Assembly: GCF_009870125.1 (NCBI RefSeq) | Contig: NC_046681.1 | Coordinates: 19,047,001-19,111,000 of the forward strand | Length of the DNA stretch: 64,000 bases | Source: Drosophila pseudoobscura | Lineage: Eukaryota; Arthropoda; Insecta; Diptera; Drosophilidae | Reading direction: 5' to 3' | Part shown: positions 23,755 to 37,800 of the stretch, piece by piece | Layout of the letters: every line of letters begins with the position of its first letter | Position numbering within the stretch: position 1 is the stretch's first letter | Notes under the pieces: model-generated | What the model was told of the DNA's origin: nothing | The model's input: only the letters and a program-made list of their open reading frames with translations | Database searches by the model: none | Program-made: the position numbers and the translations under genes

Positions 23755-26726
23755 CTTTAGATACTTTTATGAAACTGTAGAGAACTCTGGCGAAAACTGA
23801 ATTTGAGCTGTTTTAGCAATTCTTATAAAAGCTTTTTTGATTATCTTTCCACAAATTTGTTGGAAATTTCTTTTAAAAATGGATACCCTTTCTTTATTTT
23901 TAGCTCGGAATTTATGCACATTTTTCCACAAATTATTTATATTCATTCTTGGTAATCTTTTTCATCCAAGTCCGTTCCATAATTTGTATTGTTGGATCGT
24001 TTTTACCCCTATTTTTCCCCGCCTTTCGATTACTTACTAAATGATTGCTGGACCTGGGACTGCAGCTGCAGTTTTGCCTTCGAAAATTGCTAGACCAAAC
24101 AAAAACCAAACTACTTAGCCGCACACTCGCCGCGTAATTGAAAATCGATAATCTGTTTGAACCAGTTTGGTCTGTAGACCCCCCTCTCTTGGAGCTGGTT
24201 GCGGATCCGATCCTCCAGCCATGTTGGCTTTTGAGGTAACCCACACCACCGATCGTACAGAGAGAGACAGAGAGTCGGAACCGCAAATCGTCTGCAAATT
24301 GTAACCGCAGAAAGAGGGAGAGGAGTCGCAGAGTGGAGGAGTCTGGAGAGGATCAGGTGGAGGTGGAGGCCAGGCCAGACCAGACCAGTACCGGGCCAGC
24401 ATCGGGCAATTGCGATTGATTTTAGCACGCTTAATGGTTATTGGTTTAGCTATGGCTATACCTCGAGTCGATGACTGGATGGGGATCGGGACGATGGCTG
24501 ATGACGGCTGGATGGGTAATAATCCTCCATTTACTGGACAAGTCGGGGAGTCATGGAGCAGGGGCTGCTGCTGCTGCCACACCATAAATTACAAATAATT
24601 CGATTTACACAAGATTTTCACTCTTAATGGCCGAAAATGGGCCTCGGCCGTGAAAATAATGATGAAAACAAACAAAACTTAATAAGATTTTAAGCGATCT
24701 GCTCTGCGGCCGAGTAATTGCACTGCCTCCACCGCACTCTGCATCTCTTACATCTCTCTCTCTCTCCAGCTGATTGAAAAATCAGACAAATAACAGAAAA
24801 ATTGCTCGAAATGTGGCCAATGCTTTGGGCCAGGCCAAAATATACCACATTGCCACATTTGCCACATTAAGCCATTAAAGTTTTGGCCGCCTTGTGTCCG
24901 TCCTTGCTCTTGCTCTTGCTCTTGTCACCCAAATGCCTTGAATGCCTCACTAAATGGCAAATTAGTGAGCAAAGGGTAGGGCAGAACAGGCCAGAACAGG
25001 GCATGGCTGAGATGTGCTCCTTTTTTGGGGGGCACGCCCAAATATGTCAACGGAAAAGGCACTGGAAGAAATGAGATATTATCAGTGAAAGACTACTTTC
25101 CAAGTTTCTTTATACCAGGTACTGGAGGAGTATAGAACTCTTCCAGTTCGCTTGCGTTCTCTCTCTCTCCCTTGCGAATTGAAATATGTATATATGTAAC
25201 ACTAGTCAGGCTCTAAAACTTCTTTCGATCATGTCCTTTCACTTGTCGGAATTCTCTTCAAAAAATCTATGAAACATTTCAAAGGATAATCACGCAAGAC
25301 CCTCCCAATCTTCCTTGGTATCCTTTGTCTCTCCTCCGGTTTCTCTCAGTGCATTTGGGGCAGCTGCTGGATGCGTCCTATTTAATTTCACATTTCACAT
25401 ATTTTTATTATGCTGTTGCCGCTTGTCAGATTTCGCAGCGTCGCATGCCGCAAATGCCTTGCCCGATGGCAATTTTAATTTGTGGCAAACTCAAATTATA
25501 AATCGCATTGCAGCGGTGCAACGTTGCAGTTGCAGAGTTAATTAGCCGCAATTATCGATGGCCATTGGCCACTCTCCTCCGTATTGCGAGTGGGCCATTC
25601 ACATGCCCCACGGCTTTCGGTTTTGATCTTTCCATAGCTGCGCACTATCTGCCCCCTTCTGTGGCAGATCCAGCTGATTAGCCTAATCTAATCTTACACG
25701 CTGCAACACCTACGACAAAAACGCGCTCTAATCAGCCTCATTATGGCCCCAGGTGCGTGGGCATCCAAAAGGCGATCCCCAAATCGGGGCAGAAATATGC
25801 AAATGCTCCAGAGATCTCTTCGATCTCTTACACATGTCGCTGGCCGATAAGCTAAGGAGGCGTAGATAATGCCCGGCCAGGGTTTTATGTTTATTTAATT
25901 AGCGCATACATTTCGTAGTCGAGTTTGAGTCGAATTATGAATTCATTTTGGGGCCTGGGGTGGGAATGGGTCAGTAGGATGTTACTCACATCGCTCTCTA
26001 TATAGGAAGTTATATCTCATCGCTAAACGAATATAAAACGATACATAGATTGAAATTTGGAGATACATAAATATATATTAGATTTAATTAGATGGAGACA
26101 TAAAATATAAACTCAAAACTCGAAAGTCAGTTGGGGCTGAGGTTTGGTTTATGAGCTAACTTTTTTAAGTGGAAATACTATAGGAGTAGATTTATTTGTT
26201 ATACTATTATCTATCACTAATAAATAAGAATTAATAACTATAAATTATGGAATATTCATATCTTAATGCTGTTGTTCCTTGACTTTATTTCAGATACAAA
26301 AACTTTGGCTTGACAAAATTTGTGTTGAAGTTCGTTGTCTCTAAATCAGTGCCGCACTTTTAAGGAGCTAAAGGTATGAGTCTCGATATTTTCGTAATCA
26401 AGCGGATAACCCGCACAAAGTATACATTAACTTTCAAACATCAACAAACTGCTTAAGTTTCAGCTACAACGATTCCTCATAAAGTATGAAGGGATATGTT
26501 GTGGCTGTCCGTAGACAGAGGCACCTCTTGAGACTTGCGTGCTGTGTCCACAGTGTGTCTCGTGCTAAGTTGTTGCTGCCACTGCTGCCACTGCTGTTCT
26601 GGCTACCAATTGCAGCCTCTCCCCAGATCGAGTGGGTAATACACACAAGCCCCATGCCTCTCGCTCTCTGGGACCATGTCGATAAGGATCAATGTTTAGC
26701 CGGTGCTACGTTTTAATATACGTCTC

Positions 26727-26754
26727 TCTGGGGTCTGGGGTCTGGGGTCTGGGG
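26727..26754. repeat. 7-bp tandem repeat (TCTGGGG) x4
   Basis: Four perfect consecutive TCTGGGG units form a strand-asymmetric G-rich tract with four G4 runs, so a G-quadruplex on the plus strand is conceivable. It lies in intergenic DNA. Confidence 0.9.
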
Positions 26755-29289
26755 CACACGTTGCCATGATTTGGGGCGGTGCTACACACAACATGCCACG
26801 GCACGTTGAAGAGAGGGATGGAGGAGGAAGGGAGAGGCTCCATCTCCAGGCGGGGGCCTTCACTTACACCAAAAACTTCGGTAGTCGATCTTCGTCTTCG
26901 GTGTCGTCGTTCTTTTGTCTTCATATCGGACCCGTGGATGAGTCATCATTTATATATATGGGGATAATGTCCACTTTATATAGCTTTCCTGGCCCTTCCC
27001 CTTCCCATTCCCCTTCCCATCCCCATTCTGTCCCTCTGTCTTGGGTGGCACTTCGAGTGCTTTGACTTTTGCTTGTCAATGAGCGACGTCTTTGATAACT
27101 AATTGCTCCGGCGCCAAATGTTTCTCATTTCGTTGTGTTTCCCTGTTTCCCTCTTTCTCTCTCTTTCTCTCTCCTTCTTCTTCCATCTGTCTGTCTGTCT
27201 CTCCTTGTGTGTGGGTTCCGTGTGGCGTCGTCTTTGGGGCATAATAAAAGTCACATCGTTACCGTTTTGTCGGCGCTTATGAGGTCGCACGAGCAGCACT
27301 TCTTGATTTATATTGAAATTTGTAGCACTCTTCCATTGGCCAGTGTTGCCCCCTAAGAAGCAGGAGCAGCAGAAGCAGCAGCAGCAGCAGCAGCATGCAA
27401 CAATCACATGCAACACATAAAAAGTGAGCAATTATGGCAACAAGTTAATTAGGATCCGAACAGCCCCCAAAGCCCCGTTCGACATGCTCCAATTGCTGCA
27501 GCAGGCCAAATGGAATTGTTAGCTTCTTCCATGTCTCCTCTTCCGATCTCTGGGATCTCCAGCTCTGCCCTACCCCTTCCCATCTCCCGGATCTCCTTCT
27601 CTACCCCTACCCCTTCCCATCATTGGGAGATACCCTGCATCTGCAAGTCGAGCGGGAAGTCTGCCTTAATTTAATTTATGCACAAGTCCCAAAACAACCG
27701 CCAAACTCTGAATAATTTCATCTGCGCGAGAAACAAGCGAAAGGAAAGTTTACATGAACATACGAAGAGGCACAAGAGTTGGATTTTTGGTGAGTTTTAG
27801 AGGAAGTTAATACTCTGCAAAAATACTCTGTTCCAAAACAAAACGAACCCACTGTATGGATGCCTTAACTTTTCAAAGCAATTATATTTCAAATACAAGC
27901 TCGATCTTTAAAGCCCTTTCAAAATCGAATGGCATTCAAATTTTAAAACGAAAATTTATGATTCTGTAATATTAAACATTATTAGTTATCCGAAATGTTT
28001 AAAATTTTATCTCTTACGCGATTTATCAATAATATCAATCCAAGAATGGGAATCAGTGAATTTTAAGGATATTATGAATCACAATCATTTATTGCACCTT
28101 AAAGATGCAGAAACTTCACTCAGAACTTACTGCTAAGAGTTTTCTTTATTAGGGTACACAAAAAATGACTCAGATCATTCGAATCTCCGATCTATCGGCA
28201 CTGAAGTTAAAAGTGTGCCTTCCAGAATCTATAAAATGTGTCGAATGTGTTTTGGGGAATGTGTTGGAAAGATCCATAAAGATTATTTTTATGAGCAAAG
28301 GAAATACTCGTATGCATGTTGTAGAGATGATCTCATCATTGAAACATCTATGATCTTAATAGATTATCATCTATATACACACCCTGAGGCAAATGGAGAA
28401 ACTATGATTAGATTTGATGGTACAGAAACCTCCCTCTCTCTCTATTTTCGAGTATGTATCTTAATATCTCTCTATCTATCGGCAGATTTCCCATCGCTGA
28501 TTGGAGATTATCTCATCAACTGCCCTGGAAATGGGCTCAAACATGTAACTGGATTACTGGTTTCATTCACATCGAACAGATACAGATTCAGATAGAGATA
28601 CAGCTACAGATTCGCAGATGTTTCGCCCTCTAGTTCGTTGCCTAAGTCTTTTGTTTGTCTGAATGAATTTATAATTCCCTACAAAAACGATTCCCACCAC
28701 AGATGTTGTCTGTTTGGAGATTTTATGGCCAATAATCTATGCATATACCCATACCCATACCCATGCCAATGCAAATGCTGTGGATATATTTCAGGGCCAC
28801 AATGATTTCCAATCATGTGCAATTCCCTTCGTCATAAATCGAATAAAGATTTTTGCATTTAACTATTATTTTTGGTTTCGGTTTTCTTCCCTACCTTCAC
28901 CCCCTCTGCGGTCTGTGACTATGTATCATGGAAAAGCTGCAAATATTTTCCGTTTTTCCATTATCCATTATCCACTATCCATTTTCATTTCCATTTTGTT
29001 GTTGGCAGGCTTAATCAAAGTGGCGCTAATTAGTTTGAGTCGTTTGGATAATTGCAAATTAAACGCAAACTTAATTGCGCCGACACACGAAACACACAGA
29101 TGCACACACACACACACACACTAATGCACTCGAGCAATTATACAGATACATACATCTATATTCAGAGGCAGCAGCGACAACAGCAACTGCATTTTGTCTT
29201 GCAAGGCAACAAAAAAAGGCAGCAACCAACACAAAGAAAAAGTAAAGAAAAATGAGCAAAAAAAAACAACCGCCTTCGTTCTGCTTCTT

Positions 29290-29630
29290 TCTGGTGGTTG
29301 ATACCCTGAAGAGATAGCAGGGTCTTATGATTTTGAGCAAAAGTTTGTGAGCCAGAGATAGAGAGTGTTTCGAACCTACAACTAAAACTCTTAAGACAAT
29401 GTTAGCCTTGTTATTCTGTCTACTTCCATGCCACATACGCTTCAGTTGATCCTGATATGCTGCTTACAAGATCTTATTACTATATTATATCGTGTTTTTT
29501 GTGATCAAGCCAATATTGTTTTGTGCTTCTTTAAAAGCAGTGGTTACCAAACCTCGAAGATACATTCATTAATCATACAAAGTGGTTTGGAGCTATGTGC
29601 AGTATTCCAGGGTATCTAAGACTTCGATCC
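29290..29630. mobile_element. Degenerate non-autonomous dispersed repeat (DINE-1/helitron-like remnant)
   Basis: The stretch starts with a GATACCCTGAAGAGATAGCA hairpin arm followed by GGGTCTTATGATTTTGAGCA. It has a GAGTGTTTCGAACC block and ends CCAGGGTATCTAAGACTTCG. From memory these resemble the start (hairpin plus GCGTTTCCGACC block) and end (GGGTATCTAAGACTTCG) of abundant fly DINE-1-type repeats. It has no coding capacity and many substitutions, so it is an old copy. Confidence 0.45.
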
Positions 29631-31908
29631 TACCTTTCCGATTGTTCTTTTTTGTTGGTTTTGTGCAGTCAGGCTCGTGGAATTAACAATTAAGTTTGTG
29701 TTGCAGATAAATTAAATTAAAACCTAACAAAAAAGCGCATTAATCGAATATTTTTGTGCAAATTTGCCAACAAATTAAATGCATTTACTCAAATAGAATA
29801 GAGATGTTGTACAAGCAATTGGAGATGCACTGCAAGAAATCAAGTAAAAAAGGGAATTCAACCGGAAAGAGAGAGGCTTAATAGAATAATTTAAGAACAA
29901 AGCGTCGGTGAAGACATGCCTTTCTTTCTTCAATTAACAATATGTATTTAGGGATAAATGTGTATAACCATAATCTTTATGGAGGATCTGATAGAACAGT
30001 GATATAATAAATGGTACTATCTAATCACATTTTCCATTTTTTTATGCAAGAATAATTTGAAGCATTACTTTTACTATAAAATAGTCATACTGTAAAAAGT
30101 TCTTATAGTGTTCTCATTTATGATTTATTTCACTCCATTCCATATCATATTTTGTCGCTGTGTAGGTATTGTGCAATCTCCAAAGCCAGACAGAACACAA
30201 AAACTAAACTAATATCAAATGAAATCCAATCGGACTTAGGGGTGTAATTAAAATGCAGTCTCTTAATGTCAGCGTTAATTAGTCGCCTTAATTAATGATT
30301 ATTAATATGGTTGTTGAACGTCCCTCTTTGCTGCCCTCCTCCATCCCATATAGCCATATTTAGACCCTCCCCTTGGCTTGATTATTATGCAAATTAATTG
30401 TTTGGATCTCTTTTTTCTCTCTCCTTTTCCCTGTATATTTTTTTTATATTCTGCATTTGACGAACTCATTGAAATGCATGAAATGTTACCAACATCGGGG
30501 GAGACGCAGAGAGAGTGAGAGACACAGAAAATTATACAGTCTGAGAGGAGAGGCCCTGCAGCCGTTGTCCGTCGGTTAAACATGATTATCACAGTTCCAC
30601 CTCATCGCAATTACCAGGGCATGTGAGGAGGATTCCAAGTCAAGATCTGGCACTGCCTCTTTTTGTGCCATAAAATACGAGTATCGTATCTTCACTGCCG
30701 AGTCCGGAGACTGGCAACAAACGAACGGATGACCAAAAAATCTGGTAATCGAATTAGGCAACTTCGTGTTTTATAAATGTTATCATAAATATTCCATTTT
30801 ATTAATTACCGCGCATAATTCACAAACAAAAGCAAGCGAGAGAAATCATCTACAGATCGAAGAAGATCCAAGATCGAAGCGAGATCTTTCGAAGTTTCCT
30901 CTCTCTTTGTGTCTCTGCCGATTGGAGATCTCCAATGTTCGAAGTTCCCGCTCTCCCGATCGCAGATCGAGCGATCATTGTTGTTCGAACTTCGACTTCG
31001 AATCATTAACATATTTAATTTGTTTCTAATTTATTCATAAATTTATATTTGTAGCACCCTCCCCTGATCATGATGATTCTCTTGTTTTTGATCATGCCTC
31101 TCTTCATGGCTCCCATCCCAATCCCATTCTCTTCTCTGATTTATGGGAATACAACTGATTAATGGCAGATCCGACTCGGACTCGGACTCGACTCGTATTC
31201 GTACTCCCAAGATCTGGTCGGACTGGCTGTGATTCAGTGTTCGACTCTCCTCTAGCCCTAAGTAGGTGTTGTTACGCATATTAGGAGGGTTACGAGGGGG
31301 GAGGGAGATGCTATTAGGCCTCGGCTTATGGGTAATTTGTGGGAATTACCAAAAGAATACAAAGAAAACGAGGAGGCGACTGATAGCATTGTCTATAACT
31401 AATAATGTGGTGTCTTTGAGAGGGAAAGCTGTGGTCATAGAAGCCTGTTTACAATGGAAGGTCTCTAGAATGCTGGAATCCTGAAAGAGAATTGATGCTC
31501 CTTTACAAAATCATCTACTAGATAGTGTCCCTGATTCATCGATAGAGAAACTTGTATATAAAGATCTTGTATAAATATAGCCGCAACAGTGAAAGGTGAA
31601 TGAGTTTCAAAATGTTTTATTTTAAATGTAGAAACTACATATAATCCACATTTGAATATTATTTCGTCTCAGTGAACACCTGTTATTAGTTTCTCCAATT
31701 TTTCTTTAGGACAGCCTATGTATTCCTTAGTTGTGTTCTTTTTCATTCTTCAATTTATTTTGTGAATTTATTTGAAAATTCCGTGTTAAATACTTGTACA
31801 AACAATGAAATAACTTATTCGCTTACGACTAAAGTGAACCAGCAAATGTTTTGCACTTGGATTTGGGATCTCCAGCATATTCAGCAGGAGCTTGGGGCAC
31901 ACCCCCAG

Positions 31909-34804
31909 CTAGCTGACGACATCGTTGCCATGACCATTCTGTCGCAGGAGCTCCAGCTTCAGTTCGTGCTCACGTGCCTTAAGGCGCAGCGCGGCAATGG
32001 AGGAAGTGCGTCGGTCCTCGGGCGGCGTGGATGATCGGGGCGGCGGAAGCGGGGCCGGCGGCATTTGGCGCTGCGGCGAGTGTGCCAGGGTCAGGGCCAC
32101 GGGTGCCGTCTGTGTGGGCGAGCCGCAGGGCGCCTGGTGGGTGAGGGCAATCCCCACCAGCTGCTGGGGCGACAGCTGCGAGGGCTGGACGTGTGGGGGC
32201 GGCGGCTGTGGCGGAGGCTGGTGCTGGTGCTGGTGCTGCGAGGCTCCAGACGCGGGCGAGGTGGGCGGCGAGGCCAGCAGGTGGTTGGGCGAGTGTAGGT
32301 CTGGGGACCCTACCAGCATGGGCTTTCCACCCATTGGCGGCAGGTGCGGGCCCCGCGGCACAGCCGTCATGTTGGCCAAGAGCGACTGGAAGGAGCTGGA
32401 GGGCGAGTACATCCCGGCCATGCCTGGGGGAAGCATATGAGGAGGAGCTCTAAAATGAGGGAGAATCATGGGTTAAAGGAGCTAGTTCTCTTGGGGATTC
32501 TCCGGGGCTACTCACCGCTGGAACTGATTGAAGTAGCCGGAGGGGATCATGGGCGCTGCCGAGAGATGCGGGTAGCGGAAGGCGGCCAGATTCGCCGCGT
32601 GTTGGGCATCGAAGGGCTTGCGAAGTTGGAAACCCAGATGGGTGAAGGGATTGGGCGGCAGGGCGGCCCCCACCACCGTTTGCATGCTGGCGGCGCCGCT
32701 GGGCAGGTAGGGATTGTAGGGATGCGACTGTGGACCCACCTTCTCCTGCTTGCGCCACTTGGCGCGACGATTCTGGAACCAGACCTGCAACAAGACGAGA
32801 AAGGAAGGAGAGAAGGCCATGAATTATGTGTGGCTGGCAGGCTACTGTATCGGTATCCGCAGCATCCTCCTGCATTGCACGGAAGACTCCTCATCCAATT
32901 AATGGGCGTTGTTATTGAAAACGCCCCTTTAATTAGTTTTTAACATAACAATCTGAATATGGGGGTCGATGTCGATCCCAGGGACAAGAACGGTGGCTGA
33001 TTGCACTCAAAGTCGGACTGGGACTCGCACTCGGAACAGAGAATGGACTGTATGTAGTCCTGGGAGAAATGGATGTTCGGTTAAGCAAATAATGTTGTTT
33101 AGCATGGGGCAATAATTAAAAACAAGAAGCGCCGGGGATTGTAATGACTGGCACTAAACCAAAATTGAATGCACATTTCTCCCCATCTTCTGCTGTTCTG
33201 CTCTCCCCTGGATGCCTCTCAGAGCGTCTATCTTCGAGTCGATTTCATTAGGGACGACATGCTCCATTATTTTTCAATTTTACTACATTGTCGGCTGCAC
33301 GTGGGGCACGCGAATCAACCGCAAATCTCCTTAACATAGCTCTCTGGGGGCCTTACCTGAATGCGCGCCTCGGTTAAGCCAATTTTCATCGCCAGCTCTT
33401 CTCTGTAAAAAATTAAGATGAAAAACCAGAGGTTTAGTGGTAAATAGAGAGAGGATATGGATTATAATCAATTGAAATGGTTAGGAATTGAAAGCTTTTT
33501 ATTTTCTGTAGAGTTAACCTCGTTTAGAATGTCTCTCTAATCGCGTTTATCACCGGACTTTGCATATCTTATTTCAGAAAGCTCTCTCTGTCTCTCTCCT
33601 CCTCTCTGTCAAAGTGAATCTGGAAGCTTTCGACAGAGCGAAGAAAGCCCTTCTATGCGCTTCTCAAAGCGCTCACTTACGTGAGCCTCTCTCTAAGCTC
33701 GACCTCTATCGCGTCTCTTTCTGTGACTCTCGCGCGAATACACCTACATAAGTGCTAATTGCAGCGTAAACACAAATTAAATCTGATTTGATTTATTTGC
33801 TTAATTAATTGCCGGGCATTCAAATCAAGCAACAAGCGGCCTTAATGAATTGAATTGAGAAGTGCAGTTACAAGCGGGCAAAAAGTTGATCTAATTGTTG
33901 CTGCTATTGACTTGGTGAGCTTTTCTGTAACATTTTTGTTGTAGTGCTTTGCTTGGGCATCGTGCGGTCTCAATTAGCAGTTCACTTTGGGGCTCGGACT
34001 GGGAGCTGACTGAGTTTTAATTTATGGCAATTACTTTGGCTGTCTTTCAGCCGGAGAACGAGACTAAATTCTCGAGAGGTTTCTGCATGCTAATTGAACT
34101 CCGGAGAGGGTCATCGATTCGGACCTATGAGAGATGATGCCTGATCTTTGGTGATTTGTAATCGAATCGAACCCGTAAAAGCCCATTCAAATGTTGCTCC
34201 AAATAAGATAGATGGAAGATCCATCCACTCGGGGGGGTCGTCATAAGTATTATTATCACCCGAGTCGTAAAACCAAGGAGCGTCTCTCCCTTTTGTCGCG
34301 TCGCGCTGATGTCTCGATGAGCGATTTATGCAAATTTCATTTCTCTCCTCTCGAAAGTTTGGGGCCATTTTCATTCGGCCCTCGGCCCTCTTATCTTTTG
34401 TCATATTATATGTATACTTGTTCTTGTTGTTGTTGTTGTTTTGGTTCTCACTCTTACGTTACTCACCTCGTAAACACATCGGGGTAATGGGTGCGTGAGA
34501 AGGCCTTTTCGAGCTCCTCCAGCTGAAAGCTGGTGAAGGTTGTCCGATAGCGACGCTGCTTCCGCTTCGGGGCATACTCGTCCGCCTCGCAGTCGCTGTT
34601 GGCGTCCGAGATGGGGCTGTTGGTGCCCCCGCTGGCGCCGCTGGGTGCGCCTCCAGAAACCGAAACCGTTAGCGAGGCCCCGGCCGTTGCCGCCGACGCC
34701 GAGGAGACGAGGACCGAGCCACGATCGACCACAACGCCATCCGGGTGCCCCAATTTGGCTTCTTGCGGTAGTTCCTCCAGCTTGATCTCCTCCGATATGC
34801 CCAT
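31909..34804 (-). CDS. al: Homeobox protein aristaless (paired-like homeodomain, OAR domain)
   Basis: This nuclear transcription factor patterns distal leg, antenna (arista) and wing in flies. Minus-strand exons 34804-34467, 33402-33357, 32784-32516 and 32449-31909 have GT-AG borders and give 397 residues, close to the roughly 408 I recall for D. melanogaster Al. The protein starts [18 protein letters not shown]. The paired-like homeodomain spans about residues 82-141 ([19 protein letters not shown], then [13 protein letters not shown]) and has Gln at homeodomain position 50. Introns cut it after VFTR and between RIQ and VWFQ, as expected for the family. The middle is Pro/Gln/His-rich and ends with the OAR motif ([20 protein letters not shown]) and a terminal NGHGNDVVS. 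Intron 1 (33403-34466) is 1064 bases and CT-rich. Introns 2 and 3 are 572 and 66 bases. Two exonic segments on the plus strand look open only as shadows. No oddity is seen in the coding region. Confidence 0.97.
33403..34466 (-). other. First coding intron of aristaless, splitting the homeobox
   Basis: The intron runs from donor GTGAGT to acceptor TTTTACAG on the minus strand. It contains a CT/GA-rich stretch at 33570-33735, suitable for GAGA-type factor binding, and TAATTA sites. No exon is seen within it. Confidence 0.8.
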
Positions 34805-34857
34805 AATCCACCAAGGCGCACCAGAACTCCAGTACTCCAGTATCCCTCCAAAGGCAG
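34805..34857 (-). other. 5' UTR segment of aristaless with upstream splice acceptor
   Basis: On the minus strand, a pyrimidine-rich tract followed by TTTTCATTGCAG ends at 34858. This is a strong splice acceptor 53 bases upstream of the Al ATG. It implies at least one upstream non-coding exon further right, which I could not place. Confidence 0.5.
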
Positions 34858-37800
34858 CTGCAATGAAAATCGGAGGAGCGGGGGTGAGTACAGATTATAG
34901 ACGGGTTTAGGGGTTATAGTCGCGCATTAGAAGCTCGTAATTCAATAAACGCTAAACGTGCAATTATCGTGCACTTTATTATGCCAATTTCTGTAATTTC
35001 TGCCATCGACTCGACTGCGAGCGAGTGCAGCCATGACCAAGTCGGAACGGAACGGAACGGATCGGATCGGGACTGGGCCTCCGAGGTTAGAGCTGCGGTT
35101 ACAGTATTACACTGTCCAACAAAAAAGAATTGAGTGTGGTTGAATGGGGGATAATAGGGTATGGGGCAGTGTTCGGCTTATGAAATGCGATTTCTATACG
35201 ATCCTCGTCAAAAGCAGAAGAGTGCAGTTTTAGACTGGATGGCCAATGATTTCTCTATAAAAAACAGTTTAGGTAACAAGAAAGGGGCTATACTTTTAAG
35301 AGAACGATTCTCACTAGATGGGAGTGAATGCCGGACATGAACTGTTAAGACACACTGGAAGAGAGACGGTTCATGTGCGCAGCAGGAGAGTCAGGTAAGA
35401 ATGGAAACTTATTTTCATCATTGTGGCTATAAGAATGTATGGTAGGCAAGATATACATATGTATATATGCACTATATGGGGGAGGGATAGGTTAGCTTCT
35501 GTCTCTTATATGCATTTACCTATAGTCGGATATAAAAGGCGATCTGCTATACTTGATTTTGACCATATTTAACCATATTTTCGAAAGAAAACTTCTTCAA
35601 ATAGTGTTGTGCATATTCTGCAATTCCCAAAGCTGTTTGGTTCTAGCAACAAATTCTCCTTGGCCAAGTGTTGCGGTTCGGGAGCGTGCCTTATGGTCAT
35701 GGCCCGGTGTCTGAACTGTGTCCCACTGCAGCTTGTGGTCTCATCACAGACCAATGCAAATCGATGACCACACCACAGACTGGGCTCTGTCCGTCAGCTG
35801 ATCTCTTCCATCAACACGTTTCAGCTGACTCGCTGAGTTGGGTTTATTTTTCAGCCGGGCCCCGGCTATGGGCTGCTGATGGCTGATGGCAGCTTTCATG
35901 TGCAGATCGTTTGGAATTTTAATTAAATTGGGCGGCAACTTCATTTTCATCATCATCAACTCAACAGCAGCTACAGCTCCACTTTGGGTTCGAGTTCGAG
36001 CAGCAGCAGCAGAAGCAGAAGCAGAAGCAGGTTCAGGTCCGTGTCCATGTCGCTTCTATCAGATCAAATTAATATCAGGTGCCAGCAGCAGTTGGTTAGC
36101 TCTCCTCGTTCTGCCCTGAACTCCACGTCAGAGTTGAAGTTTTGGTAATTTCATGTTTTGCTAATTAATATACGAGGGCCTTTAATGACAACTAAATGGT
36201 TAGACCCGATGTGTAACCTTCCGTTGGAGCTGCAACTCGTTCGCCAAGAGGTAGACGGAGAGGCAGAAGCCGGTTCCAGTCGCAGTCCCTGTCCCATGCC
36301 CAAAAGTCTGCTTGATTGATGGCCGCTGCTTCTGTTGACATTTCAGTGGCTCGAAACCGCTGAATACATATATCAAAATTGTCCAAATACCTTGTTAAAT
36401 GGCAAATTAGTGTGGCTGTGATTGATTTAGTTGCATTCTTTTGCGGAATGAAGTTGCAACAACCAAGCAACAACCCTTTGGGGGCACTCGGAGCACTCGG
36501 AAGGGGGAGACACATATCGAGGGTCCATCAACTTGTTGAGGCACCTTGTCCTCTGATGTCTGATGTCTGATTGCTGGATGGGTTCAAGTTAATAACTCAT
36601 AACTCCTGATATGATTTGCGCTGTCAGTTTTTGAATGCTGTCCACAAATTCCACGCATTGACAGCTGACAAACTTAATTTGTGCGAGCGACTTGCGGACC
36701 GTGGACCGCAAATTATTAAATTAGTTGTACGAATTGCAATTATGTCTGCTGCGTCCCTCCTCCACCTGCACCTCCACCTCCACTTGCACCTCCTCCTCAT
36801 CCTCCCTTCCTTATAAAACCCGTAAAACTGATTAATTCATTGCATGGGATAGCGAACTGTGTAGCTGCAGTGGCAGTGGAGCAGCGGTTGTGGCAGTGGC
36901 AGTACGACTTACTACTACCGAAAGGTATGCGGGGAATGTGTGCCGTTTGGCTTTGTTGTAGAGCCGCCTTATAATTGTATCCGCGTTACGACTTTATTAT
37001 TGCCTTGCAGCAATCAGAGGAGACCCAGGCCCCGAGCTCGAGCTCGAGGAAAGAGTGCTGCAGAAGGATGATGTGATGGCTGTTGTCTCTGATTGACGTT
37101 TCGTTGGGTAATTAAAAGGCAAAGCCAAGAGAGCTCTCGCTCGATTCGGTTCGCTTGGAGAAACTGTCAGGTTTTCTTATTTTTCTTATTTTTTGTGCAG
37201 ACCTGCTCATGGCTTCATTTAGTCAGTGCCGGGGACAACAACTAATCAAGTTAACGCTGCACTTGCTCTGCCCAATTGCAGATAGTGCAGCAGAAGCGGT
37301 CCGGATCGGACACCAGGAAGAGGCTCCAAGTGGACGAGACAGAGGAGTGTATCCAGGCGGGGGCGAGTTCGTGCCTAACATTTTGACACAACATCAGAGA
37401 GTCGAAGTTCTCTGTTTAGTCCCTGGATGCTAATCGGGCAAAGCGCCACAGCCAGAGCCAGAGCCAGAACCAGACCCAGACCCAGACCCATTCCCCATCT
37501 GGAACTGGAACTTGTTTGCCGGTTGCTTGTTCCGTTTAAAGATAAGCTCCATTAGTGTCTCGGGGAAATATTTAAGAGCACACAACATTGTAGGCTCTGT
37601 GTGGGTTTTCCTAAGACATGGAACATATGGAAAATTAAGAAATTAATTCATAATACAAGACAAGTGTACTTCCACAGGTAAATCACTGTTGTCGTCACTT
37701 CTGTCATCTCGATAAGCATCAATGTTTCTGCCTTTGCGGGCTACTCTTTCCACAACTCAACTCGACTCGACTCAACTCCACACAGACTGGTCTCTCCTTC

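Larger units (their letters stand above)
19296..31908. other. 12.6-kb gene-poor region downstream of aristaless
   Basis: I find no ORF here with recognisable protein character. The stretch is AT-rich with homeodomain-type TAATTA sites, simple-sequence tracts and CT-rich patches. Short tandem repeats include (TAAC)n at 23730-23754, TCTGGGG x4 at 26727-26754 and (CA)n at 29103-29121. There is a 20-bp perfect palindrome at 21656-21675 and a degenerate dispersed repeat at 29290-29630. The segment just below 31908 is the 3' UTR of aristaless, with minus-strand AATAAA (forward TTTATT, 31754-31759). The region may hold cis-regulatory DNA, but I see no direct proof. Confidence 0.5.

Noticed and set aside
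26486..26716. 76-codon ORF with a signal-peptide-like Leu-rich stretch
   Set aside because: The Leu run comes from a CTGCTGCCA repeat. There are no further domain, splice or promoter features.
28215..28595. 126-codon ORF rich in Cys and Tyr
   Set aside because: It lies in AT-rich intergenic DNA and contains simple-sequence CTCTCTATCT tracts. I see no homologous motif and treat it as chance.
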